From the NCBI RefSeq assembly GCF_000313135.1, contig NW_004457410.1, positions 178,680 through 218,465 of the forward strand: a stretch of 39,786 bases of DNA, read 5' to 3'. The DNA is from Acanthamoeba castellanii str. Neff (lineage: Eukaryota; Discosea; Longamoebia; Acanthamoebidae). The position numbers and the translations under genes were made by a program. The notes below the pieces were generated by a model that saw only the letters and a list, made by a program, of their open reading frames with translations, made no database searches and was not told the DNA's origin. Positions 1 to 10,184 of this stretch are shown in pieces. Within the stretch, counting starts at the first letter, position 1; each line of letters opens with the position of its first letter.

Positions 1-1
1 G

Positions 2-72
<71 letters not shown>

Positions 73-76
73 GCCA
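1..76. repeat. (GGCT)n microsatellite at the window start
   Basis: About 18 uninterrupted copies of a GGCT tetranucleotide run from the first base and end at a CAG followed by GTATGT, which looks like a 5' splice site at base 78. The repeat could lie at the end of an upstream exon or in an intron of the SPRY gene. It is open through all codons on the plus strand, but the resulting Gly-Trp-Leu-Ala repeat is not credible protein. Confidence 0.9.
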
Positions 77-126
77 GGTATGTCCGCTGTATTGCTCACT
101 CTGTGCGTTTGTGGGGCCTTGTCCAG

Positions 127-812
127 AACCCCAACTGTGTGGCCGTGGGCGTGAGCCGCACGACCTCCAACTTGTCGACCTACGTGGGCTCCACCAAAGA
201 CGGCTGGTCCATCATCGTCATGAACCGGGAGAACCTGAAGCGGTGGAGTACGTGGCTTCGACCTCGCCCTCTCTCTCCCTCTCTCTCCGTGTGTGCGTGC
301 GTGGTGTGCGTGTGAAGCATGCCGTCCGCGAGTGTCACGCTCTAACGTGCCCGTCCGCAGATTCGCCCACGTGCGAGGAGTACGGCAAGGGGGGCATCTT
401 TCGCGAGGGCGACACTGTAGGCCTGCTGTACGCCGCTTCCTCCCCCCAAACGCCTCAGCGCGCCACCAACACCACCAGCGGCGGCGGTGGCGGCGAGTGT
501 AGTCGTTCTTTGCACTCACACTGCACTCGACGACGCGGTTCATTCAGCCTGGACTACACGGGAGGGGAGCGGGGCACGCTTTCGTTTTACATCAACCGGG
601 TGAACCAGGGCGAAGCCTTCCGCAACCTCCCGCCCCACCTCTTCCCCGCCGTGTCCCTGCACTCCAAGGGCGACCAGGTACCTCCGACCTTCACGCCGAG
701 CTCGTGGTGCGTCAGTGGGTCTGCAACTGACACACGACACACGACACACACGACACACAAGGTGACCATCCTGCCGTTTGCGCGGCTGCCCGACGAAATG
801 CACGACGCCTGA
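127..812 (+). CDS. SPRY-domain protein, C-terminal part (5' end outside window)
   Basis: This is the end of a protein with a SPRY (B30.2-like) beta-sandwich, a protein-interaction module often found in ubiquitin-ligase adaptors. The exons are 127-247, 361-677 and 762-812. The first begins after a TCCAG acceptor and encodes CVAVGVSRTTSNLS and YVGSTKDGWSIIV. The second carries YGKGGIFREGDTVGLLY and GTLSFYINRVNQGEAF, the typical SPRY core (envelope glycine, then FY-N-x-x-x-G-x-AF). The last gives VTILPFARLPDEMHDA and a TGA. A possible extra intron at 497-547 is 51 nt, so reading through it keeps frame and cannot be excluded; the Gly/Ser/Thr-rich loop before it would then be longer. Everything N-terminal to the SPRY core is missing, so the full architecture and partner are unknown. 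It converges with eIF6. Confidence 0.75.
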
Positions 813-1097
813 GCCTTCTGGCGCCGCCGCTGTGCAGAGGAGAAAGGCGAATCTAGAGATGGAGCTCACCGGAAGAAGAAAACAAACGACTACTACGGCG
901 ATCATGTGGTGTTTATGATGCCAACGGGGACTCGTGTGGGGAGGCAGGAAACGGCACAGGTTGGGGATAGGTTGGGGTCTATTAATAACGGGGGGTGGTG
1001 GTGGTGTGGATGGAATGGAATGTGAGGGGAAGGAACAACAACAACAACAACGAGAGAACAGGAGGGAAGAGAGAGAGGGAGGAGGGAAGAGGGGGCT

Positions 1098-2108
1098 TTA
1101 GGACATCTCCTCGATGAGCTGTGTTCGCATGTCGGCCATGGTGGCCTGGGGCGCGTTGTCCTGGAGCTTGAAGATCTTCTCGATGACAGAGATCTCGGTG
1201 GCTGTGGTGTCGAAGCCGCAGAAGGCGGTCCAGTCGTTGGCGAGCAGGCCGGCGCCGATGACGTCCGAACCGCGGTTGACGGTGCCGGCCACGAGGGGCA
1301 CCTGGAGGAGGGACGAGAGCTCGTCCTGGTCCTCCACGCTGGTCTTGGGGTGCACGAGGGCGCCCTGGTTGGTGATCACCGAGTAGGTGCCCACCAGCAC
1401 GTTCGACGCAATCGTCTGGCGGAAGACCTCCACGCCCAGCACGTCCGCCACGATCTCCTCCGTCTCGCGGTCCAGGTCGGGGTGCACGAGGGCCACGTAG
1501 TCGTTGCACGCGATCACGTTGCCCAGCGCCGAGAGCCGCTCCTCCACTCGCTGCACCACCACCTCGTCGGGCAGCGAGTTCTTTATGTGCATGAGCTCCT
1601 GGTCCGTCGTCGTGTTGGGCAGCAGCAGACCGTTCTTGTTACCTGTGGCCAGCACAGTGCGGTAAAACGGACACCCCACGGACGGAGGAAAACACAACCA
1701 AAGCTTATTAGTTTTATCAATTCTCACACACACACACACACACACAACACCCACACAGCTGCTCTCCAACTACCGCACTCCATCCGCTCCACGAAAGGAT
1801 CGAGGGGACACGAAATAGTTTACACTTAAAAAAGCCAGAATCTCGCACAAATTCGCCTCCATTAACATCACCTCCCGTGTTGTAGAGTGGCCCATCACGT
1901 GGGGAGGCGCGGGGGTACCAACGGTAAGGCGACCAACGATGCGGCAACCGGCAATGGAGGCACGCACGACGGGGATGTGGTCCTGGAGCTCCGCCTCGAA
2001 AACTCGGAAGTTGTCGGAGCCGCCGTAGGCCACCAGGCAGTAGGTGTTGGTGAGGCGGGCAAACACGCCGACCTCGCTGCTGTTTTCGAACTGCGACCTC
2101 ACTGCCAT
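1098..2108 (-). CDS. EIF6: Eukaryotic translation initiation factor 6 (eIF6), complete
   Basis: eIF6 binds the 60S subunit, blocks premature joining to 40S, and is needed for 60S biogenesis in nucleolus and cytoplasm. There are two exons (2108-1919 and 1642-1098) around one GT-AG intron, giving 244 residues, the usual length. The start [19 protein letters not shown] is the family's N-terminus. Later hallmarks include [66 protein letters not shown] and [20 protein letters not shown], spanning the five pseudo-repeats of the pentein fold. The splice joins phase 1 G to GT and restores the conserved V-G-N. The gene converges with the SPRY gene (285 bp apart) and diverges from the 153-residue orphan with only 138 bp between start codons, so the promoters probably overlap. 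Confidence 0.97.
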
Positions 2109-2246
2109 CTTCTTGCTGTTGTCTGTTGCGGATTTCTTTTGATTACTGACCTGGCCCACCTCAGCCGCGGCTTTCCGACGTCTCGTTCCTTCCTTCTTCT
2201 TTCCCTTCTTTCCCCGCACCAGCCCCTCGAGAAATTCGCAGGAAGG
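2109..2246. promoter_or_regulatory. Compact bidirectional promoter region (eIF6 / orphan gene)
   Basis: Only 138 bp separate the divergent start codons of eIF6 (minus) and the 153-residue gene (plus). The stretch is pyrimidine-rich on the plus strand (repeated TTCC/TTTCC runs near 2185-2215). No TATA box is evident. Promoter function is inferred from the divergent layout alone. Confidence 0.5.
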
Positions 2247-3243
2247 ATGGACCGTGACGTGCTCCTCGGATATTTCCCCCTTTCCTCAGAGCTGACGTCA
2301 CAGCTGAGTCAGCAGGTGAGGATGTGAGCTGGACAATGCATGGAGCGAGGCATCTCGTCCTCGTGGTTGTGGTGGTTGCCCTTCTCGTCGCCCCTTCTCT
2401 GGCCAATTGTACGTCCTCGTCGCTGCTGCACCACAGTCACCAGCAAGCGTTGCCTGCCTGACCATTGTGTGCGTGGTGGTGGTGGTGGTGGTGGTACAGG
2501 CCCCTTTATGCACGGGGGCGGGGGGCAGGCAGGTCGCCAACCAGCGACGCGTGAAGAAATAGCGGCGGTGCAAGAGAGGCTGCAGCAGCTTCTTCTCGAA
2601 GCAAAGGTCGCCCTCGCCGGTTGGCTCGTCGCTCCCGACGCCACGTACGTCTAGCCCCCAATGCTCCCCGTTTTTATCTTTTTGGTGTTGGTGCGCCAGC
2701 AGGCAGGAGAGGTGGGTGAACGGACGGACGGATGGGTCTCCAGCGCTGCCCCGCCCTGCTGGCAACTGACCCGCGATGGGTGGTGGTGGTGGTGGGGTGA
2801 GGAGTGGGGCAAGCCAGGTGGCTCACGCGGTGCACAGGGCGTGCAACGACGCGGACACTCTTCTCCAGCGCCATCGGCTGCCGCACTCGCCCAACAAGAG
2901 CGCCAATCTCAAACTCCAGACTGTAGGTTGCTTGCGTCTGGGCCTGGCCATGGTACACCGCCGTCTCTCGCCTCCACCCTCTTCTCCCATCCGCGTGGTG
3001 TGCTCTTGCTGCTGCTCTTGCTCCTTTGCTTCTCCCTCCCCCCCCTCTGCTTATTATGCTCCTGGTCCTTGGCAGGTGGAGTGGGAGGGCGGGGCCGACA
3101 GACAGCGGGTGAAGAACCTGCTGGGCGTGGTCCAGAAGAATGCGCGCGAGATCGACCCCGACTACGACGGCCTCCTCACCTTTGCGCCCCTTCTGTCCCG
3201 GGCCGCCGACGCCTTTGCCGCCCTCCACGGCCTTGCCGCCTGA
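2247..3243 (+). CDS. Small hypothetical protein, 153 residues, 4 exons
   Basis: I do not recognise this protein. Four exons (2247-2315, 2529-2644, 2814-2922, 3076-3243) join in frame through GT-AG sites to give exactly 154 codons including the TGA. It begins MDRDVLLGYFPLSSELTSQL. It continues with a Glu/Gln-rich helix (EEIAAVQERLQQLLLEAKVA), an Ala/His helix (VAHAVHRACNDADTLL) and a C-terminal helical segment (RVKNLLGVVQKNAREIDPD). There is no signal peptide or membrane segment, and composition suggests an all-helical, possibly coiled-coil or adaptor protein. Exon phases agree and the reading frame differs sharply in composition from the introns, which supports a real gene. It lies head-to-head with eIF6 and 212 bp upstream of DCAF11. 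An alternative is a fast-evolving member of a known small complex subunit that I cannot identify by eye. Confidence 0.6.
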
Positions 3244-3455
3244 CCGATCGGGGGACGAGGCTCGTGTACGCAAAGAGAACGAACAAAAAAAGCAAGTGGG
3301 ATTTTTTGTCGCAAAGGCGGCGTTACCAGCGTCGGGGCTTAGTCATCCACCGGTGCCCCTGTTTTCGGCACGAGTTGTCCCCACGCAAGCAGCAGCAGCT
3401 CCAGCTAACCACCACCGACACATCTCCCTGCCAGCCAGCAAGCCAAACGCCACAC

Positions 3456-6400
3456 ATGGAAGACGCCGACGACGACCAGTTGAGCACGGTACCCCACCAC
3501 GCCTCTTGCTTTATAGTCTCATTTGCCAGCTCTCTCACCTCACCTCCTTGGCTGCCTGTGGTGCGCGCTTGCTCCCCCCCCGCTCATTATACAAAACAAC
3601 ATGTGTGCATCATGTTTTGTTTTTTTTTAAAAAAATCTGCAGCTCCAGCGGTTGCAGAGGTGTCCCTCTCTTCCCCAATGCACCACCCACCCGCGGTGGC
3701 TCGTCGTGGTTCCCTCTTTTGCCCCACCCACATGGGTGGGCGTTGTGTTAACTGCTGTGCTCCCCCGCCCAATGTGGCCACAGGTACTTTGTGCTCCTGC
3801 AGCGCTACGCCGCCGCCAAGTACGCCTTCCTCCTCCCGCGCATGTGCGCGCGCGCTCTCTCCGGTCGGGAGTGGTTGTGGTTGTTGTCGCGGTTGTCGTT
3901 GTTGCCCTCCTCCGGTGGTGGTGGCGGTGGCTGGTGATGATGATGTTGATGAGGAAGAAGGGGGGAGGGGGGCACTACGCGACGCGGTAACGCCGCGCCA
4001 CACGGCACACGGTTGGCGGCATCTCTGGGTGCTCATCGGTTGGGTCCCTTGGCTCTCGCGCAGTGAAATGCAGGAGGAGGAGGAAGGGGAGGAAGGGGAG
4101 GAAGGGGAGAACGAGGAGCATCCCGACCTCGTACCGGCCGACCGGCAGCCCCGGCCCCCGTGCCCACTCTCGGTACCACGCACCGCCGCCGCCGCCGCCG
4201 CCACGTGGCCGTTGTGACTCACTCTAGGAGGGTGACCTGTGACCACGCATGCGCGCCGACAGGAGACGGCCGTGGGGCACGAGGTACGGGTGCACAGCGG
4301 GGCGGGAGCGCAGCTCGAGCACCAAAGGCGCAGGGACCACCACCACCGCCTACACGCGGGCGGGGCAGAAGAAGCCACACGCGCCTCGCGCCCCACGCTC
4401 TTCCAGCGCCTCCACGACGTACGTCTTTCTCTCTCTCCTCCTCCCGATAGGTCATGAGCATACGTATGCGTGCATGTTTCTGTTTCTGTTTTTTTATTTA
4501 AAGCTTTTGTATGCGAAGAATCTTCGCTCACCACACATCCGGCCGGCGCGCTCGTGTGGGTCGCGGTCGGCGCACGGTGCGATGGTGCAACGCACGCGCA
4601 GAGGGAGCTGCAGGGGCGATGGGACGGAGGAGTGCGTGCGGCCGTGGCGGTCGGCCTCGTGGCGGAGGGCGGCTACCTGCACCGCCCCAAGCCCCGCATC
4701 CTCGCACGTTTCGAGAATCAGCTCTTCTGGTACGTATGGCGTACCGGCGCGGCACACGCCACCCCACGCCACCCCACCCCACGCCACGCCACCGCTCGGT
4801 GAGCATTGTTGGGGGAGGCACTCATGCGCCCATGACCGGGGTGCTAACATCAATCGGTGCTCTGGGGCGCGGTCGGGAGTGCAGTGGGCGGTTTAGCGAG
4901 GATGGCGACGTGTTTGTGTCGGCGTGCCAGGACAGGTACCGCCGCCTCGTTCTCCCTCTTTCTATGGCGCCAGCCAGCTGACGCTCCCCCCAATGTCCCT
5001 CGCGGCGGCTGGTGGTGGTGGTGGTGGCTGGTGGTGGTGGCTGGCGGTGGCAGGCACATCCGGATCTACGATGCCGCCGGCCCCTCCTTTCGGCTGCTGC
5101 GGGACGTGGGCGCGCGCGATGTCGGCTGGAGCATCCTCGACACGGACATCTCGCCCGACCGCCGCCACCTCCTCTACTCCTCCTGGAGCGACTTCAGTGC
5201 GCCTCCCTCCCACCTTCCCTCCCCACTCGCGAGTGGGGTGGGGGCGATGCTTACCCGCGCCTCCTGCTACACGTGATACACTCACCGCACTCACGGCACA
5301 TTCCTGGCAGTCCACCTGGTGGATATCTCCGACGACGCTGCGCAGGATGGGCATCACGAGGCCCTCGACCTGAAGCCCCGCGCCCACCGCTTCTGCGTGT
5401 TCTCGCTGCAGTACTCGCACGACGGCTCCGAAGTCCTCGCCGGCTCCTCCGATCAGTCGCTCTACATCTACGACCTGCACCGACGGTACGCACCCGCGCC
5501 AGTTACAGAATAACCCACCTACCTACCGCCCACCTACCACCGCACCGCCCACCACCCAGCGCGGGTATTTGGGGGGGGGAAGGGAAGCGCTCACTGTGTA
5601 CGCTCCATTTGTTGGCCTCCGCCGTCGTGGTGGCTGGTGGCTGGTGGTGGCTGGTGGTCGTGTGGCTGGTGCGTGCGTCACACCAGGGAACGCACGCTGT
5701 GCATCGACGCCCACAGCGACGACATCAACAGTGTGAGCTGGGCCGATGAGACCTCCCACATCCTTTTCTCCGCGAGCGATGGTGCGCCCTCCCCTCCTCC
5801 CCTTGCGTGGCCCCTCCCTCGACTGCTGCGCGGGGAAAGACAAATTTTTGCACAGCGGTGATCCAATGGCTGGCTGCTCATGAGCATGACACGGCGGGCG
5901 GGCGCAGACTGCTTGTGCAAGGTGTGGGACCGGCGGGCGCTCAAGGGCGGTAAGCCCGTCGGAGTGCTGGTGGGTCACCTGGAGGGGATCACCCACGTCT
6001 CGTCCAAGCGCGATGGGCGCTACCTCATCACCAACTCCAAGGACCAATCCATCAAGGTAGCAGCTGTACCCCCACACCGCCCCCCCCCTTTCCCCTCCTC
6101 CTCCTCCGCAAGGGGGGGCTGCAGCTGTCGCGGGTTGGAGAGATCTCAAACTCATCGTGCGCGTGATCCACCGGTGATCATCCGGTGCCCAGCTGTGGGA
6201 CCTGCGGAGCATGCGGCAGGAGAGCCGCGGACAGGAGCGGTCGGCTACGTTCGACTATCGGTATGGGGATCAGTACGTCTCGCCCACCCAGCGCAAGATC
6301 TTTGAGGGCAAGCTCGTGCACGCCAACGATTGCTCCATCAACACCTACCGCGGTGCACACAAGGCAACCCCCCCCTCTCTCCATTCCCCTCAAGATCTTG

Positions 6401-6787
6401 CTTGGCTCGGTCGGCTTGAGTGGCGGCTTGCTTACTGTGTGGAGCGATGATGGCCCAGGTATTCCAAACGCTGGTGCGGTGCTACTTCTCTCCCGCGGCG
6501 GGCACGGGCCAGCGGTACATCATCTCGGGCTCGCACGACGGGGCAGCCGTCATCTACGACCTCCTCTCTGCCGAGCCCGTTGCTCGCCTGCAGGCCCATG
6601 TACGCCCCCTCCCTGGCCAGGTTGGGGTGGTTTGGGTTGCTTCACTGATCAAGGCCTCAATCAGAAACGTGTGGTGCGGGATGTGGCGTGGCACCCGCAC
6701 CAACCCCGAATCGTGACGACTTCCTGGGACGGCACCCTTCGCGAATGGGTCGCCACGCCCGACGTCACCCCCATGCTCCTCGAATGA
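3456..6787 (+). CDS. DCAF11: DCAF11/WDR23-like WD40 substrate receptor of CUL4-DDB1 ligase
   Basis: DCAF11 (WDR23; LEC14B in plants) is a WD40 receptor that presents substrates to the CUL4-DDB1 ubiquitin ligase. Proposed exons: 3456-3488, 3643-3659, 3784-3843, 4064-4172, 4263-4418, 4602-4729, 4885-4935, 5054-5196, 5311-5485, 5687-5781, 5908-6056, 6193 to about 6352-6370, about 6472-6599, and 6665-6787. Family landmarks in order are CGRFSEDGDVFVSACQD, VGWSILDTDISPD, LLYSSWSDFIHLVDI, VFSLQYSHDGSEVLAGSSD, DINSVSWADETSHILFSASD, CKVWDRRALKGGKPVG, GRYLITNSKDQSIKLWDLR, RYIISGSHDGAAVIYDLLS and VVRDVAWHPHQP. That is seven blades with WDxR signatures (DDB1 contact). An acidic stretch (4064-4140) and a His/Arg-rich stretch precede the propeller. 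Weak points: a 17-nt second exon, and the exon 12-13 junction, which fits either a GC-AG intron or a GT site at 6353. The first three exons are the least certain. Confidence 0.9.
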
Positions 6788-6912
6788 GCTCGTTTCGAAC
6801 CAACCTGCCGCCGCCGCCATTAATGTAGATAGAGATAGATAGCCGGCGAAAACAAAAAGCATTTTGTTTGGGGTCAAGAGCACTTGCTTGGCGGAGGCGC
6901 GGAGCGGGCCTA

Positions 6913-9396
6913 CTACACGGATCCGTTGATGACCTCGTACTCGGCACGCCTGCGCTTCACGTACCACACGACGGCCACGACCACGGCAGCGAGCAAGAGA
7001 ATGCCGCCCATACCGCCCACGATGATCCAACCAATCGTCGCCTTGCTCAGAGAGTCTGGCGAGGGCACAACCAACGCGCGTGGTGGTCGTCGTGGCGTCA
7101 ACCCAGAAGCGGATGGGGGGGAGATAGCAAAAGAGGTTCGTACCGTCAGAGGCCAGAGCGACGCCCAGGACTTGGTCGATAGCGTAGGCGTAGCCGTTGG
7201 AACCAGCGGTGACGGAGCCCAGCAGATGGGCCGAGCCCAAGCGGGCATCGCCCTCGAGGGTGAGGGTGTTGTTGACGATGTGCACGGTCTTGTTGCTCAG
7301 CATGGTCAGGGTCATGTTCTGGATGGGAAGTGATCGATCACCAGTTGAGTGTGTGTGTGTGTGGGCAGGTGCCGGGTGGAATTCCAGGGGTGGCATGAGG
7401 TGGGGAGAAGGAGGCGCACCTGCGAGAGAGCCGGGAGCGGAGCCGGGTAGATGTGGGACTTCAAGACGCTGGCCAGCCTCGCGGTGGTCCTGCCGTAGTC
7501 GCTCTCGTCGGCCTTCTCCCAGGCCTCCTGGCTCGGGGCAAAAATGGTGTACCCGCAGTCCTCTGTGATGACGTCCCCCCCCCAACAACAAACAAACAAA
7601 CCCGTGGGATCACGCCAGTTAACTGAGAAAGCGAGGGCCGCAGGAGCGAGCGAGCAGATGGTGATACCGGTCAAGCAGCTGGTGAGGTTGGCCTGGTCCA
7701 GCAGACGAAGCAGCGTGGTGTCGTTGAGTCCGACGAGGATCTTCCTCAGGCTGAACACGAACCCGTTGGGGACAAGAACCTGAACCACCAGCCACCAGCC
7801 ACCAGCCACCACCCACCAGCCACCAGCCCACGGCCGTGGCAGAGTGGGGGAGAGAGCGAGCAAGAGAGAGAGATCCACTTCCACGTCAGGAGTCCGAGAG
7901 CGAGAGCGGGACCAAGAGAGAGGGTTGGGGGTGTGCTTACGGAGTTGATGGAATGCAGCACTCCATCGGAGGCCAGGGTGTTGACGGCTTCGACGCGGGC
8001 AGACGTCGAGCTGCTGTTCAAGGTAACCTCCACGGAGTTGTTCACCACCGCCTACACAAACCGGTGGAGAGACGCGCCTTGAGCAGCACACCCAATCATG
8101 TGATCGGACATTTTCATATTTCTATATATAAAAATATGTATGTATATATATATATATGGTTGGGGTTTGGGGGGGACACGACGCAGGCGAACGACAAGGA
8201 GGGAGGGAGGGAGGGCGGGCGTACCTTGGTGATGGTCACCGACTGATCGGCCAGGGTGTTGGCCTGCTGCGAGCCCAGCGCGATGTCCTGGGCGTAGAGC
8301 ACCTCGCCCAGCACGTGGTACTTGAGCACCGTGCTGCCATATTTACCACACACACACGACACACACGACACACACGACACACACGACACACACGACACAC
8401 ACGACACACACGACACACACGACACACACGACACACACGGGCCAAACATGGATCCTCCGAGAAATGCGGATCGGCCCATGATGAGGGGATCGGGGAGAGG
8501 GTCCGCGACCAAAGGGTCAGCAGGTCGATTAGGCACCCACGCCAGCGAGCTGGAGAGGGGGAGAGAGAGGGAGAGAGAGAAGAGGCGGAGCGTACGCGAG
8601 ATCGGCCTGGGACCCATTGGCGGCGGAGGTGAGGTAGCCGAGGAGGGCGGGATTCTGGCGCTTCAGGCTGGCGAATGCCGCCTCGGTGGGCGCAAACACG
8701 GTCGACGAAGCAGCCCTGCACCACCGGGGATGAGGAGGAGGGAGACGAGGAAGAAAGAAAAAGGGCCACGCACGTCACACACACACACGACACACGACAC
8801 GCACACACGACGGGGAGGAGGAGGGGAGGGGTCAAGGAACGGCGAGCGGCGACGCCAGGCAGGAGTACGAGGAGGAGGAGGAGGAGAGGTACGGGAGGGT
8901 GAGGTTGGCGGCAGCGACGAGGGACTTGAGGGTGGGGAACGCGTCGAGGGCCTTAGCGAGAGAGCCGGGCAGGGGCAGCACCGACTCCAGGGCGTGGATG
9001 GCGCCATTGGAGGCCGCAATGTCCGCCTGCTGCACTCGCACTCCGTTGATGGACACTGCGCGGGGAGCAAGGAACAAGGAAGAGAAGAGAAAGAAGAGGC
9101 GCGGCGCCGCCGCCGCCGTAAGGCGAGGAAAGGAAAGGGGGGGAGGGGAGGGAAGGTCGGGTGGGAGAAATGTGGGAGGGAACGTGCCGGTGCCGTTGCC
9201 GTCAATGGAGACCTTGAGCTGCTGGGGCTGGTTGCTCAAGCTCGACAGCCTGAGGAGACTGGGCAGGAGCTCCCCGTCACTCAAGTTAGCCGCGAGGTAC
9301 TGTGCTCCGTGCGAACGTTACCCCCCACCACCACCACCACCAGCCACCACCACCAGCCACCACCACCACGGCCATCAATAACAAGAATAGTTGAGC

Positions 9397-9438
<42 letters not shown>

Positions 9439-9974
9439 TGGCTGTCACATGGCCGCGCAAGCACCAAGCGAGTGAGGGGAGGAGGAGGAGGCGCACGCGT
9501 CCGTCCACGAGGTGATAGGTGAGGAGAGGCTCGGTCAAGTTGAAGGGGGCTTTGTGGTCGACGGGGCCAAAGACCGTGCTGTCCACAGACCCATTGCCCA
9601 GGCGAGCCCGCACTGTGCCCCCCCCCCAACACACACAAAAAGTCAAGTGGGTGGAGAGGGGGGGGGAAATAGAAATGGAATAGGCGAGGCGAGGCAAGGT
9701 CTCCCAAGCCAACATCACAAGCGGCAAGGACGAGGTACCGAGCGCGGAGGCATCAACGGAGCTGGCCAGGTCGCTGAATCGGGTCTGGTTGCGCAACACC
9801 TCCAGAATGGTCCCCTGCGCCGACACGCCTGTGGCCGCCCACCCTCGTGAGCGAAAAAAAAAGTTGATGATGACGTCGACGTTGTAGGGCGGGTTGGGGC
9901 CAGAACGCACACAGGAAGGCGCAGGCAAGGCAAACGAGGAGGGTGGCCACGCTGTACTTGAGGAGGAGGGGCAT
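6913..9974 (-). CDS. Fasciclin (FAS1) multidomain membrane protein
   Basis: FAS1 domains are extracellular adhesion modules. The start at 9974 gives MPLLLKYSVATLLVCLACAF, a signal peptide or signal anchor. About eight exons encode roughly three FAS1 domains. Domain 1: TILEVLRNQTRFSDLASSVD, VFGPVDHKAPFNLTEPLL, NGVRVQQADIAASNGAIHAL. Domain 2: ALDAFPTLKSLVAAANL, VLKYHVLGEVLYAQDIALG, VNTLASDGVLHSINS. Domain 3: LVGLNDTTLLRLLDQANLTS, YTIFAPSQEAWEKAD, NGYAYAIDQVLGVAL. They show the expected H1 (TVFAP-like), YH and H2 (VL.ID) patterns. A C-terminal membrane helix (TIGWIIVGGMGGILLLAA and following) is followed by a short basic tail YVKRRRAEYEVINGSV ending in TAG at 6913. Numerous N-x-S/T sites suit a glycosylated surface protein. 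Introns hold the CACACACGA array and a CTG run. It converges with DCAF11 (125 bp). A role in substrate or cyst-wall adhesion is an inference. Confidence 0.88.
8348..8439. repeat. Minisatellite (CACACACGA)n in a FAS1-gene intron
   Basis: About ten copies of a 9-bp unit CACACACGA (plus strand) sit next to the 3' splice site of a fasciclin-gene intron; the acceptor GGCAG lies close by, near 8331-8335. Because the unit is a multiple of three it leaves open frames (His-Asp-Thr on plus), which are not genes. Confidence 0.9.
9398..9436. repeat. (CAG)n trinucleotide repeat, about 13 copies
   Basis: An uninterrupted CAG run on the plus strand (CTG in the sense of the FAS1 gene) lies in an intron, beside a CCACCACCAG-type repeat at 9322-9370. 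Confidence 0.9.
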
Positions 9975-10075
9975 GGTAGTGGCCTTGCAAGGAAAGAAGA
10001 AGGGTGCAGATGCGGTGCCGCCGGAAGAAAGAAGAAAAGGCAGCCCCCGTTCTCTTGGGCCGGCATTTTCCTTGT

Positions 10076-10099
10076 TTTTTTTTTTTTTTTTTTTTTTTT
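10076..10099. repeat. Poly(T) tract of about 24 bases between two minus-strand genes
   Basis: The homopolymer lies in the 210-bp gap between the 3' end of the hydrolase gene (10185) and the start of the FAS1 gene (9974). On the sense strand it is poly(A). It may be part of the FAS1 promoter or of the hydrolase 3' flank. Confidence 0.85.
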
Positions 10100-10184
10100 G
10101 TTTCTCTGGGGGCGTTGTCGTCTGTCACAGTGCGGGCTGCTGGCCCCATCATCATCATCGCCACCGCCGCCACCATCAGCATCG

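Noticed and set aside
8322..9515. Long plus-strand frame of about 397 codons over the FAS1 gene
   Set aside because: It starts in the CACACACGA array (His-Asp-Thr repeat) and runs antisense to exons with clear FAS1 motifs; its composition is Arg/Gly repeats only.
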